NCBI RefSeq assembly: GCF_014207855.1
Contig: NZ_JACHKZ010000002.1
Span: forward strand, 186,001 to 250,000
Length of the DNA stretch: 64,000 nucleotides
Direction of reading: 5' to 3'
Source of the DNA: Comamonas odontotermitis
GTDB lineage: Bacteria; Pseudomonadota; Gammaproteobacteria; Burkholderiales; Burkholderiaceae_C
Both the position numbers and the translations under genes were made by a program. Each line of letters opens with the position of its first letter. Within the stretch, counting starts at the first letter, position 1. A model generated the notes under the pieces. The model was not told where the DNA came from and ran no database searches. It worked only from the letters and a program-made list of their open reading frames with translations. Shown in pieces: positions 17,630 to 25,966 of this stretch.

Positions 17630-19516
17630 ATGAAAATCCTGACATGGAAACAATGGCTGGCAGCCATCGCAGTCGTGCTCTGCGTGCTGGCGGCGATTGC
17701 CGGGCACCAGATAGCCAGTCTCATCGCCAGCGAGCGTTATGGCAGCCTCACCCTCTTGATCCCCGATTCCATGGCCGAGGACGCGCCCGAGGTACGCATC
17801 TGGACCGAGGCTGCCGCAGAGCGCGGCGTGCTTTTGGCACCGCTTTCCATCAGCACCTGGATGCGTGGTGTGAACTATGGGGCAGAAGCGGCCCGGCAAG
17901 CCGTCATCATTCCGGACACTTTTCATCGCCGCATGTCCGACGCAGCGACCCAAACCTTGATGGACGTGGTGCACGCCGGAGGCAAGGCCATGGTGGTGCA
18001 GGACGCGGGCCTCTTAGATGAGAGGGGCTACTACAGCCGAGGCCAGGCGCGTTTTTCCGCCATGCTCGGAGTCCGCTACGGAGATTACGAGCAATACAAG
18101 GAAAACCTGTCTGATTACGACGAAATCATGGGCTCCGCCTACACCATGGAAACGCTGGGCATTCCCCCTGGCCGGTATCTGAGCACCAAGGCGGCAGCGA
18201 ACCTGACCTCGATTTCCGCATCCGATCTGGCGCGCGCCAGCCCGAAGTTCGACACCTTTGTGGCAGGCTATACCAAGGATTCCCAGCGCTTTGCCATCCT
18301 GAAAACCGACCGCCCGGTTGCGCCGCGCATCCTGCTCCAATCCGTAGACGGCAATATCGTTGCCAGCATCCACCGCTGGGGCCAGGGCGAGGCCATGTTC
18401 GTCAACCTGCCACTCACCTACCTGCTTGAGCGCACCGACGGTATCTTTCTGCATGGATTTCTCGCCTATTTCTCGAGTGAACTGGCGCAGCAACCGTCCC
18501 TGCTGGCCACCCCCGGCGGCACAGGCGCCCTGGTACTGAACTGGCACAACGACGACCGCAAGGCCATCGGCTTCCTGCACACCTTGCAGGACCAAGGCAT
18601 CTTTGACCATGGCCACCAGTCCATGCACTTTACCGCCGGCCCCGATGTGAATCGGGAGGGTGATGGCCTGGGCATGGACCTGGATAACAACCAGGATGCG
18701 CAGCAGATGATCAAGAAACTGCGCAGCCAGGGCCACACCATCGGCAACCATGGCGGATGGATCCATAACTATTTCGGCGCCAATGCCAACGACAACAACG
18801 GCGACGATTTTAAGCAGTACCTGGACCAGAACAACCAGTCTGTCACCCAGGCCAATGGTGGCGAGGAGCCCAAGGAATACTCCGCCCCGACCGGCAACCA
18901 GCCCCTGTGGGTGTATGACTGGATGGCCGCGCATGGCGTCAAGGCCTATTACACATCGGGCAGCGTGGGCATGCCGCCAACGCGCTTGTGGCTGGGGTTT
19001 CGCCAGGTCAGCGATGCCTGGGCGTTTCCGGTGCTGACCTATGGCCAGGTCGCATCGGCCGAAGAAGCTTCGTTTCAGCACATGTCCGTCGACGAATTCG
19101 GACAATGGCTGCAGCAGCTTGCCCGGTTCATCGAACAGACACGCTCCATCCGGCTGAGCTACTTTCACCCGATTGGCGCCGTCAGCTACCTGCCTGCCGT
19201 CAAAGCCTATATCGAAACCATGCAACGCTGCGCAGACCGCGCGCAATGCCAGTTCATCTCCATGACCGAAGCTGCGGAATTTCTCAGCAACCGGGCGCAG
19301 GTGCAATGGTCGCTGCAACCAGAAGGCGACAACGACATCCTGTCCGCATCCCATCCCAAGTCCCTGGCCACCATGGCCTGGAAGGTTCCCAAGGCCCGGT
19401 ATTCCGGCGTCCAGATACAGTCAGGCAACGCCAATGTGCAAAGCACAAACGACAGCTGGCTGGTATGCGCAGAAGCCGGTCAGCAACTTATACTGGTATT
19501 GCACCGTCTTCCATGA
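17630..19516 (+). CDS. NodB-like polysaccharide deacetylase with large N-terminal domain
   Basis: 628 residues from ATG 17630. An N-terminal membrane anchor or uncleaved signal (about 9-30) is followed by an alpha/beta region up to about residue 290 that looks like a class I amidotransferase-like or surface-sugar domain. A NodB-type deacetylase domain comes after it. Metal/catalytic motifs are variant: NWHNDD (304-309) in place of TFDDG, and H374-GGWI-H379 in place of H-(S/T)-x-x-H, one residue longer. The later FHPIG element supplies another His. It probably removes acetyl groups from the polymer at the periplasmic face, analogous to PgaB or PelA. The stop overlaps the next start (ATGA). Confidence 0.75.
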   Translation: MKILTWKQWLAAIAVVLCVLAAIAGHQIASLIASERYGSLTLLIPDSMAEDAPEVRIWTEAAAERGVLLAPLSISTWMRGVNYGAEAARQAVIIPDTFHRRMSDAATQTLMDVVHAGGKAMVVQDAGLLDERGYYSRGQARFSAMLGVRYGDYEQYKENLSDYDEIMGSAYTMETLGIPPGRYLSTKAAANLTSISASDLARASPKFDTFVAGYTKDSQRFAILKTDRPVAPRILLQSVDGNIVASIHRWGQGEAMFVNLPLTYLLERTDGIFLHGFLAYFSSELAQQPSLLATPGGTGALVLNWHNDDRKAIGFLHTLQDQGIFDHGHQSMHFTAGPDVNREGDGLGMDLDNNQDAQQMIKKLRSQGHTIGNHGGWIHNYFGANANDNNGDDFKQYLDQNNQSVTQANGGEEPKEYSAPTGNQPLWVYDWMAAHGVKAYYTSGSVGMPPTRLWLGFRQVSDAWAFPVLTYGQVASAEEASFQHMSVDEFGQWLQQLARFIEQTRSIRLSYFHPIGAVSYLPAVKAYIETMQRCADRAQCQFISMTEAAEFLSNRAQVQWSLQPEGDNDILSASHPKSLATMAWKVPKARYSGVQIQSGNANVQSTNDSWLVCAEAGQQLILVLHRLP

Positions 19517-20715
19517 CATCACCCACCCAATCTTGCGTTGTCGCCATCATGGGCACCCGCCCGGAAATCATCAAGATGGCGCCCGTCGTGCTCGCCCTGC
19601 GCAAACAGGGCATGCCGACCCATGTGCTGCACACCGGGCAGCATGAGGAAATGGCCTGGCCGCTGTACGAGTTCTTTGGAATCAAGCCAGCAGAAATCAT
19701 CCGCCTCAAGCGCGAAGTACCCACCCTTCCAGCGCTGGCAAGCGAGCTGATGTCGGCCATCGGCACGCAGCTCTCCAGCCTGCAGCCCGCGGCGGCATTG
19801 GTTCACGGTGACACCAGCAGCGCTGCCATGGGAGCGCTGGCTGCCGCGTTCTTGCAAATACCCGTGGGCCATGTGGAAGCAGGCTTGCGCTCAGGACGCA
19901 TGGATGAACCCTTTCCAGAGGAAATCAACCGCAGTCTGATCGGCCGCGTCAGCCACTGGCACTTTGCCCCCACGGCCCAGGCCAGCAGCAACTTGCAGAG
20001 GGAAAATGTGCCCGGATCGGTGTCCATCGTCGGCAATACCGTGGTCGATGCGGTATTGCTGGCCGCCCAACACGTGCGTGCCCAGCGCCTGGCGGGCCAG
20101 CCGATCGCCAATCCAGACTACCAGTGGTTTCTGGACAGCGGCTTGCGCAAGCTGGTGCTGGTGACAGCGCACCGGCGTGAGAATTGGGGCGCGCCGATGG
20201 AGCAGATCGCCAGTGCCGTGGCCGCCTTGCTGCAGCAATGCCCGGACGCTGCCGTCATCTGGCCGCTGCACCTGAACCCTCTGGTACAGCAAGCCGTGCG
20301 CGCCGTCCATGCCGCCTGCACGCCCGATATCCAGCAACGCTGGCGTCTGAGCGCACCGCTCGACTACCCGCCCATGGTGGAAATCATGGATGCGGCCAAC
20401 CTGCTGCTCACCGATTCGGGAGGCATCCAGGAGGAAGGGCTGTCCTTGCACAAGCCCTTGCTCGTGATGCGCGACGTCACCGAACGCCCCGAAGTCATCA
20501 CCTGCGGCGGCGGGCTGTTGGTGGGCACAGACCCGCACCGCATCGTATCGGCTGCGGCCAGCGTTCTGGCCGACGGCCGTCTGCCCGGCCTGGCTCCCAC
20601 CCACGGTCAGGCCAACCCTTTTGGCGATGGCACCAGTGGTGCGCAGATTGCAGCTGTACTGCGCAAGCATCTGCATGGCGCCCATGCCGCAACCCCTCAT
20701 CCCTTACCTGTATGA
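19513..20715 (+). CDS. wecB: UDP-N-acetylglucosamine 2-epimerase (non-hydrolysing)
   Basis: Cytoplasmic interconversion of UDP-GlcNAc and UDP-ManNAc. 400 residues from ATG 19513, which overlaps the deacetylase stop. Family motifs in order: AIMGTRPEIIKMAPV, HTGQHEEMAWP, VHGDTSSA, HVEAGLRSGRMDEPFPEEIN, VTAHRRENWG, and TDSGGIQEEG followed by RDVTERPE. All key segments of WecB are present and the length is normal. Inside this operon it implies that the polymer contains ManNAc or a ManNAc-derived residue, or supplies UDP-ManNAc to the synthase. Confidence 0.92.
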   Translation: MTSPTQSCVVAIMGTRPEIIKMAPVVLALRKQGMPTHVLHTGQHEEMAWPLYEFFGIKPAEIIRLKREVPTLPALASELMSAIGTQLSSLQPAAALVHGDTSSAAMGALAAAFLQIPVGHVEAGLRSGRMDEPFPEEINRSLIGRVSHWHFAPTAQASSNLQRENVPGSVSIVGNTVVDAVLLAAQHVRAQRLAGQPIANPDYQWFLDSGLRKLVLVTAHRRENWGAPMEQIASAVAALLQQCPDAAVIWPLHLNPLVQQAVRAVHAACTPDIQQRWRLSAPLDYPPMVEIMDAANLLLTDSGGIQEEGLSLHKPLLVMRDVTERPEVITCGGGLLVGTDPHRIVSAAASVLADGRLPGLAPTHGQANPFGDGTSGAQIAAVLRKHLHGAHAATPHPLPV

Positions 20716-21587
20716 AGCACCTCCTCACGATTGCGGTCTTGGGCCTGGGCACGGCCAGCCTCAGCATGCCCGTCACCACATCTGCCCAGACGGTGGAAAG
20801 CGAAGCCGCGGCATCCACAACCACTGCCCCGGAAACTGCGCCAGCACCGGCCCCTGAATTTGAACCCGGGCGCCGTGGCCGCGTAGACGTCGGCATGGGG
20901 TATTCCACGCTGACGGGCGGCAACAGCAACTGGAACGACCAGTTCGTTCGTGGCCACATAGGGCTCAAGCCCGGAACCACCCTGAACTGGGATCTGTCCA
21001 GTCAGCGCCACTTCGACGAGCGCGGCACGGTCGGCGCCCTGTCACTGACCCACACCCTGTCGCCCTGGTGGTACATGTCAGTCGGCGCCAGCGCGGGATC
21101 TGCCGATTTTCAGAACAAGTACCGGGGCGACATTGCCATCTACCGCAAATGGACCGATACCCAGCAGTGGGTAAGCGGCCTTGCCTTGATGAAATCTGCC
21201 AGCCGCGACGGCGTTCACCGCGACACCGGCATCACCGCCTCGGTTGCGTACTACTCCACCAATGCCTGGGTTGCTGAAGGCGGCGTGGTCTACAACAAAT
21301 CCAACCCCGGCGCCGTCGATGGTTTCCGCGGCTTTGCGGCGCTGACCCTGGGCACCGAGAAGCAGCACTATTTCACGGCACGTATCGACCATGGCAAGGA
21401 AGGCTATCTGCCCACCGGCGCCATTGCCGACAGCGGCAACCATGTGGGCTTTCAATCCACCGAAGTCAGCCTCCAGTGGCGCCAGTGGCTCGCAAAGGAT
21501 TGGGGTTATATCGTCGGCGGCCAGTTCTACCGCAACCCCTACTACAACCGCAAAGGGTTGAGCGCCGCGCTTTTCTTTGACTTTTAG
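20712..21587 (+). CDS. YaiO-like outer-membrane beta-barrel protein
   Basis: 291 residues from ATG 20712 (ATGA overlap). The signal peptide (MKHLLTIAVLGLGTASLSMP) is followed by a low-complexity Ala/Thr/Pro linker (about 27-50). The rest is alternating amphipathic strands rich in Tyr/Trp/Gly (VDVGMGYSTLTGGNSNW, YMSVGASAGSADF, WGYIVGGQFYRNPYY) and ends in a C-terminal Phe (SAALFFDF), the BAM recognition signature. YaiO-type barrels accompany polysaccharide synthases, so it is the likely outer-membrane exit pore for this operon. No TPR domain as in PgaA or BcsC is present in it or its neighbours. Confidence 0.78.
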   Translation: MKHLLTIAVLGLGTASLSMPVTTSAQTVESEAAASTTTAPETAPAPAPEFEPGRRGRVDVGMGYSTLTGGNSNWNDQFVRGHIGLKPGTTLNWDLSSQRHFDERGTVGALSLTHTLSPWWYMSVGASAGSADFQNKYRGDIAIYRKWTDTQQWVSGLALMKSASRDGVHRDTGITASVAYYSTNAWVAEGGVVYNKSNPGAVDGFRGFAALTLGTEKQHYFTARIDHGKEGYLPTGAIADSGNHVGFQSTEVSLQWRQWLAKDWGYIVGGQFYRNPYYNRKGLSAALFFDF

Positions 21588-21598
21588 GACCCTGCACC

Positions 21599-22357
21599 GT
21601 GCCCCATCTTCGCATGACCCGCCAGCACCGCGGGCTCAGAAGCTATATCTGGACCTGGCAGCACGCCATCCAGCTGGTACTGCTGCTGGCCACATTCTGG
21701 CTGCTGCTGTGGTGGGGTGCGTCCCTCGCTGTCCAGTTCTGGTCACAGGTGCTGGCCTGGGCCTGGCCGCTTCTGGGCCTGGGAGACACCGCAGACGTCC
21801 AGACCTCCGTGATTCCATTTCTGGGGCTGTCCATCGATGTCGTGCGCACGCATTTCTATGTGCCACCGCCCGATCTGCTGCAATGGTGGCTGGGCGCTGG
21901 CATATCCGTTGCGCTGATCGCCATTTCACTGCTCCTGTCGCGGGAGCGCCTGCCCCTGATCTATGTCCTGCGCATCATCGCTACGCTGGGCATCGTAGGA
22001 CTGCTGTCCTATGAATTCCTCCCAGCCCTGGCGGTGAGCGATGTCAACCGCCTGCTGGCAGACAACATTCTGGATATGGGCCTGGCCATGCTGTGGCTGC
22101 TGCCCGCCGTGCATGCACTGGTGCTGTATATCTTTCCGATGCCAGTGCTGTACAAAATCGGTGCCACGCTCACCGGCCTGCTTTTCCTTGTCGTCAGCAT
22201 TCCGCTGCAGGCGGCCTCCCTGGCCTGGCTGGCGCAGCAGTCCAGCTTGCTGGTAGCGGTGCCCTTGTACATGCTGTTCAGTTTTTTGCCGCAGATTGTG
22301 GGGCAGCTGGGCATCTATGGCCTGTTCATGAGCCTGGCGCCCTCGCCCGACTATTGA
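21599..22357 (+). CDS. Polytopic inner-membrane protein, last gene of the exopolysaccharide operon
   Basis: 252 residues from GTG 21599, or 247 from ATG 21614. About six hydrophobic helices are seen (IQLVLLLATFWLLLWWGASL, WLGAGISVALIAISLLL, IIATLGIVGLLSYEFL, GLAMLWLLPAVHALVLYIF, ATLTGLLFLVVSIPL, LVAVPLYMLFSFLPQIVG). A periplasmic loop lies between helices 1 and 2 (VRTHFYVPPPD). I recognise no family. It starts 11 bp after the barrel gene and ends before a strong terminator, so it belongs to the operon. It could be an accessory subunit of the synthase, in the way PgaD and Alg44 are, but that is only positional. Confidence 0.75.
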   Translation: MPHLRMTRQHRGLRSYIWTWQHAIQLVLLLATFWLLLWWGASLAVQFWSQVLAWAWPLLGLGDTADVQTSVIPFLGLSIDVVRTHFYVPPPDLLQWWLGAGISVALIAISLLLSRERLPLIYVLRIIATLGIVGLLSYEFLPALAVSDVNRLLADNILDMGLAMLWLLPAVHALVLYIFPMPVLYKIGATLTGLLFLVVSIPLQAASLAWLAQQSSLLVAVPLYMLFSFLPQIVGQLGIYGLFMSLAPSPDY

Positions 22358-22403
22358 ACGATTTGCCCACAACCGATCGCAAACTCCCGCGCCTGAGACC
22401 ACC

Positions 22404-22436
22404 AGCGCGCATCGCAGCAGCGATGCGCGCTTTACT
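22404..22436 (+). terminator. Strong intrinsic terminator of the exopolysaccharide operon
   Basis: AGCGCGCATCGC (22404-22415) and GCGATGCGCGCT (22420-22431) form a perfect 12-bp stem with a 4-nt loop, followed by TTACTTTT. It sits between convergent genes and may also stop the opposing hydratase gene. Confidence 0.85.
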
Positions 22437-22438
22437 TT

Positions 22439-23218
22439 TCATAGCTGTACTACCGCTTCGCCAACGCCATCAAAATGCACGCGGATGGCCTCACCCTTGG
22501 TCGCCTGCAGCAAACCGCACCAGCTGCCAGTGGTCACCACCGTGCCGGCCTGCACGGTGCCGAAGTGCCGGGTGGCATGGCGCAGCCACTCAGGCAGCAG
22601 CCAGGCAGGGTCTTGCAGCGAATGGCTGCCCTGGCGCACCACCTGCGGCTGATTGCCAATCTGCACGGAACAGCGTTGCTCCGCCCAATTTCGTGGGTGG
22701 TAGGGCTGCCAGCCGCCCAGCACCAAGGCGCCATGGCACAGCAGGTCAGCCGCCTTGAGCGCTTCTGGCGCCTGCAGTTGCTGCTGCCAGCGCGAATCGA
22801 CGATCTCGATACTGACAGCCATTGCATCTACCAGGGCAGCAGCATCCTCGTCCAGATGCGCTGCGGCGGCAGCATCTACATCGCAGGCAATGCGCAGGGC
22901 GATCTCTGCTTCCACGCCGCGCATCAGGAACGCAGTGCTTCCGAGATAGGCGCCAGCGCCATGCACACCTTGCGGAGGCAGCGGCGCGTGGGCCAGCGGC
23001 TGGCTGCGGCCCGGCCCGCCGCTTTTCCAGTACAGAGGGGCGCGATCGGTATCACCCCACCTATGCGCCCGCGCCTGATGCACGCCCAGCACATCGCCTG
23101 CGGACAGCCCCTGCGGCCACGCCGCAGCGTCCAACGCGCTGCCCGCAGCAGTGGCCTGCTGCAAGGCCTGCGCCAGAAGGCCCGGCTCGAAAGTAGAGGG
23201 TGTATCGAAATGGAACAT
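22439..23218 (-). CDS. 2-keto-4-pentenoate hydratase-like protein (MhpD/fumarylacetoacetase fold)
   Basis: 259 residues from ATG 23218 (MFHFDTPSTF...); an in-frame TTG at 23248 would add 10 residues without a better ribosome site. The layout matches the hydratase/decarboxylase group of meta-cleavage pathways (MhpD, XylJ, DmpE). The metal-site region VEAEIALRIACDVD carries the E-x-E motif, followed by AVSIEIVDSRW and a C-terminal GTVVTTGSWCGLLQATKGEA segment typical of the family. No meta-cleavage genes are nearby, so the substrate (a 2-hydroxy-2,4-dienoate or another 2-keto acid) is not determined. Confidence 0.8.
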   Translation of the reverse strand: MFHFDTPSTFEPGLLAQALQQATAAGSALDAAAWPQGLSAGDVLGVHQARAHRWGDTDRAPLYWKSGGPGRSQPLAHAPLPPQGVHGAGAYLGSTAFLMRGVEAEIALRIACDVDAAAAAHLDEDAAALVDAMAVSIEIVDSRWQQQLQAPEALKAADLLCHGALVLGGWQPYHPRNWAEQRCSVQIGNQPQVVRQGSHSLQDPAWLLPEWLRHATRHFGTVQAGTVVTTGSWCGLLQATKGEAIRVHFDGVGEAVVQL

Positions 23219-23434
23219 GGCAGAGAACGCTTTCAAAAGATCATTCAAGACAGGTGTTACTTCAAAATACCCGTCAAAAAGGCCATTTCTCCATAAATTA
23301 CATGCACCAATAGCTCCTGTTTTTGATGCTTATTTCGAAAGCATGGTTATGCACAAAATGCATTCCATGCCTATCATCTGGCCTTGGACAAGACGGGGGG
23401 TGAGAATTTAAGCTATGCGTACCTTTTCAACCGC

Positions 23435-24751
23435 ATGGATCGTATGACATCCAACAGCACTCCTGCAGCAGCATCCAACCATCCGCTGCCTTCGTACCTG
23501 GACCCCAAGCACCTGGGCCCCTGGGGCATCTACCTGCAACAGGTCGACCGCGTCACCCCTTACCTGGGCTCGCTGGCCCGCTGGGTCGAAACCCTCAAGC
23601 GCCCCAAGCGCGCGCTGATCGTGGATGTGCCGATTGAAATGGACAACGGCACCATCGCACACTTTGAAGGGTACCGCGTACAGCACAACCTCAGCCGTGG
23701 CCCGGGCAAGGGTGGCGTGCGCTTTCACCAGGATGTGACGCTGTCTGAGGTGATGGCGCTGTCTGCCTGGATGTCGATCAAGAATGCTGCCGTGAACGTG
23801 CCTTACGGCGGTGCCAAGGGCGGTATCCGTGTCGATCCCAAGACCTTGTCCAAGGGCGAGCTCGAACGCCTGACCCGCCGCTATACCAGCGAAATCGGCC
23901 TGCTGATCGGCCCGTCCAAGGACATCCCTGCACCCGATGTGAACACCAACGGCCAGATCATGTCCTGGATGATGGACACCTACTCGATGAACACCGGCGC
24001 CACTGCGACCGGCGTGGTCACGGGCAAGCCTATCGACCTGGGCGGCTCGCTCGGCCGTGTGGAAGCCACCGGCCGTGGCGTGTTCACCGTGGGTGTGGAA
24101 GCAGCCAAGCTCTCCGGCCTGGCGCTGCAGGGCGCACGTGTTGCGGTGCAGGGCTTTGGTAACGTGGGTGGCACGGCAGGCAAGCTGTTTGCCGAAGCTG
24201 GCGCCATCGTAGTGGCCGTGCAAGACCACACCGGCACCATCTTCAACGCCAAGGGCCTGGACGTGCCAGCCGTGCTGGAGCATGTGGCCAATACCGGCGG
24301 CGTAGGCGGCTTCAAGGGCGCCGACAAGATGGCCAACGACGATTTCTGGTCTGTAGACTGCGAAATCCTGATCCCCGCTGCGCTGGAAGGCCAGATCAAC
24401 GCCAAGAATGCTGGCAAGATCAAAGCCAAGCTGGTGATCGAAGGCGCCAACGGCCCGACGACCCCCGAGGCAGACGACATCCTGACCGACAAGGGCGTGC
24501 TGGTGCTGCCCGATGTGATCGCCAACGCCGGCGGCGTGACGGTGAGCTACTTTGAATGGGTGCAGGATTTCTCCAGCTTCTTCTGGAGCGAAGACGAAAT
24601 CAACGCCCGCCTGGTGCGCATCATGCAGGAAGCATTTGCCGCCGTGTGGCAAGTGGCCCAGGAGAACAAGGTATCGCTGCGTACTGCGACCTTCATCATC
24701 GCCTGCCGCCGCATTCTGCATGCACGCGAAATGCGCGGCCTGTACCCATAA
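23435..24751 (+). CDS. gdhA: Glutamate dehydrogenase (Glu/Leu/Phe/Val dehydrogenase family)
   Basis: Reversible oxidative deamination of glutamate to 2-oxoglutarate. 438 residues from ATG 23435; ATG 23444 is three codons later and equally possible. Order: dimerisation/catalytic domain with the glutamate-binding glycine motif ([14 protein letters not shown]), the catalytic Lys segment ([14 protein letters not shown]) and [17 protein letters not shown]. The Rossmann domain follows with [18 protein letters not shown]. The GxGxxG spacing and acidic end suggest NAD use, but cofactor preference is an inference. The gene is monocistronic and ends at a clear terminator. Confidence 0.93.
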   Translation: MDRMTSNSTPAAASNHPLPSYLDPKHLGPWGIYLQQVDRVTPYLGSLARWVETLKRPKRALIVDVPIEMDNGTIAHFEGYRVQHNLSRGPGKGGVRFHQDVTLSEVMALSAWMSIKNAAVNVPYGGAKGGIRVDPKTLSKGELERLTRRYTSEIGLLIGPSKDIPAPDVNTNGQIMSWMMDTYSMNTGATATGVVTGKPIDLGGSLGRVEATGRGVFTVGVEAAKLSGLALQGARVAVQGFGNVGGTAGKLFAEAGAIVVAVQDHTGTIFNAKGLDVPAVLEHVANTGGVGGFKGADKMANDDFWSVDCEILIPAALEGQINAKNAGKIKAKLVIEGANGPTTPEADDILTDKGVLVLPDVIANAGGVTVSYFEWVQDFSSFFWSEDEINARLVRIMQEAFAAVWQVAQENKVSLRTATFIIACRRILHAREMRGLYP

Positions 24752-24775
24752 AGCAAGGGATCGCAGGTACACCAG

Positions 24776-24797
24776 AGCGGCCTTCGGGCCGCTTTTT
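24776..24797 (+). terminator. Intrinsic terminator of glutamate dehydrogenase gene
   Basis: AGCGGCC and GGCCGCT form a perfect 7-bp stem around a TTCG tetraloop, followed by TTTTTCG. A classical rho-independent terminator 24 bp after the stop codon. Confidence 0.9.
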
Positions 24798-24985
24798 CGT
24801 TGCAGCCCTGCAATCGGCCCAAAAAGAGCACTTGCTGCGGCCGAACTCCAGCGCCGCTTCCAGCCACTTGAAGCATGGCTTTCGCAAGTGCGAAGCCTTG
24901 GGGTGTGGTTTTGCAGGCAAACCCCATCACGCACCAGGGCGTGGTTCCGTATCGTGAGTCCATGACGAAAAATACGGAGACTGCC

Positions 24986-25939
24986 ATGCACATGCTGCGC
25001 CGCCACGCCCTTGGAGCCTTGCTGCTGTCGCCACTGATGGCGCTGGCTGCCAGCTGGCCCGAGCGCCCCATCACTATCATCGTGCCTGCAGCAGCGGGCG
25101 GCACCACCGACATCGCTGCCCGTGTGCTGGCAGAGAAGATGGGCTCTGCGCTGAAAACCAGTGTGATCGTGGAGAACAAGGCTGGCGGCGGAGGCAGCAT
25201 CGGCACTGCGTTCGTCGCCCGCGCCAAGCCCGATGGCTATACCCTGCTGATGGGCAATATCGGTCCCGTCGCCATCAATTTCAGTCTGTACAAGAAGCTG
25301 CAGTACAAAGAGACAGACCTGCGTGGCATTACCAATGTGATCTCGGTGCCCAATATCCTGGTCGTCAACGCCGACACGCCCGTCAAGAACGTGCAGGAGC
25401 TGATTGCCTGGGGCAAGCAAAAGCCACTGACCGCAGCCACCTCGGGCATTGGGCAATCGCCGCATATGTCCACCGAAATGTTCCGCCAGAAAGCCGGGTT
25501 GGACGTGACCCTCGTGCCACACAGCGGCGCCGCACCAGCTGTGACCGCCCTGCTGGGCAAGCAGACGGATTTCATGATCGACAACCTGCCCAGCTCCATC
25601 CCGCACATCAAATCGGGCAAGTTCCGCGCCCTGGCCATCACCAGCAAGGAGCGCTCGCCCCAACTGCCAGACGTGCCCACCATGCGCGAAGCCGGTGTGC
25701 CGATGGACGTGACGGCGTGGTTCGACCTGCTGGCACCCGCAGGAACGCCTGATGCCATCGTTCACCGTATCCAGCAGGTGGCGCACGACGCCATGCAGAC
25801 CGCAGAAATCCGCAGCAAGTTTGCCGAACTCGGCGGCGTGCCCGGCGGCGAAAGCGCTGCCGAGCATGACGCCTTTATTGCGCAGGAGCGCAAGAACTGG
25901 GCGCAAATCGTCAAGGCCGCCAATCTCTCGCTGGACTGA
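24986..25939 (+). CDS. Bug/TctC family tripartite tricarboxylate transporter substrate-binding protein
   Basis: 317 residues from ATG 24986, preceded by GGAGA (24976-24980). The signal peptide is MHMLRRHALGALLLSPLMAL, cleaved before SWPERP. Bug motifs: PITIIVPAAAGGTTDIAARV, NKAGGGGSIG, AKPDGYTLLMGNI and VPHSGAAPAVTALLG. It stands 27 bp upstream of an acyl-CoA ligase gene, with a second Bug gene after it, which suggests uptake and CoA activation of the same carboxylic acid. No membrane subunits are encoded here. Confidence 0.92.
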   Translation: MHMLRRHALGALLLSPLMALAASWPERPITIIVPAAAGGTTDIAARVLAEKMGSALKTSVIVENKAGGGGSIGTAFVARAKPDGYTLLMGNIGPVAINFSLYKKLQYKETDLRGITNVISVPNILVVNADTPVKNVQELIAWGKQKPLTAATSGIGQSPHMSTEMFRQKAGLDVTLVPHSGAAPAVTALLGKQTDFMIDNLPSSIPHIKSGKFRALAITSKERSPQLPDVPTMREAGVPMDVTAWFDLLAPAGTPDAIVHRIQQVAHDAMQTAEIRSKFAELGGVPGGESAAEHDAFIAQERKNWAQIVKAANLSLD

Positions 25940-25966
25940 TCCTCCTCTTTATTCCTTCTGCCCGCC

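Noticed and set aside
14253-22357. Cellulose (bcs) or alginate (alg) operon
   Set aside because: No PilZ domain in the synthase, no BcsB/BcsC or Alg8/Alg44/AlgE-type genes, and a WecB epimerase and deacetylase point to an amino-sugar polymer.
23408-25906. 832-codon minus-strand open frame opposite glutamate dehydrogenase and a Bug gene
   Set aside because: It spans two unrelated sense genes and their terminator, with no recognisable domain; an artefact of GC-rich sequence.
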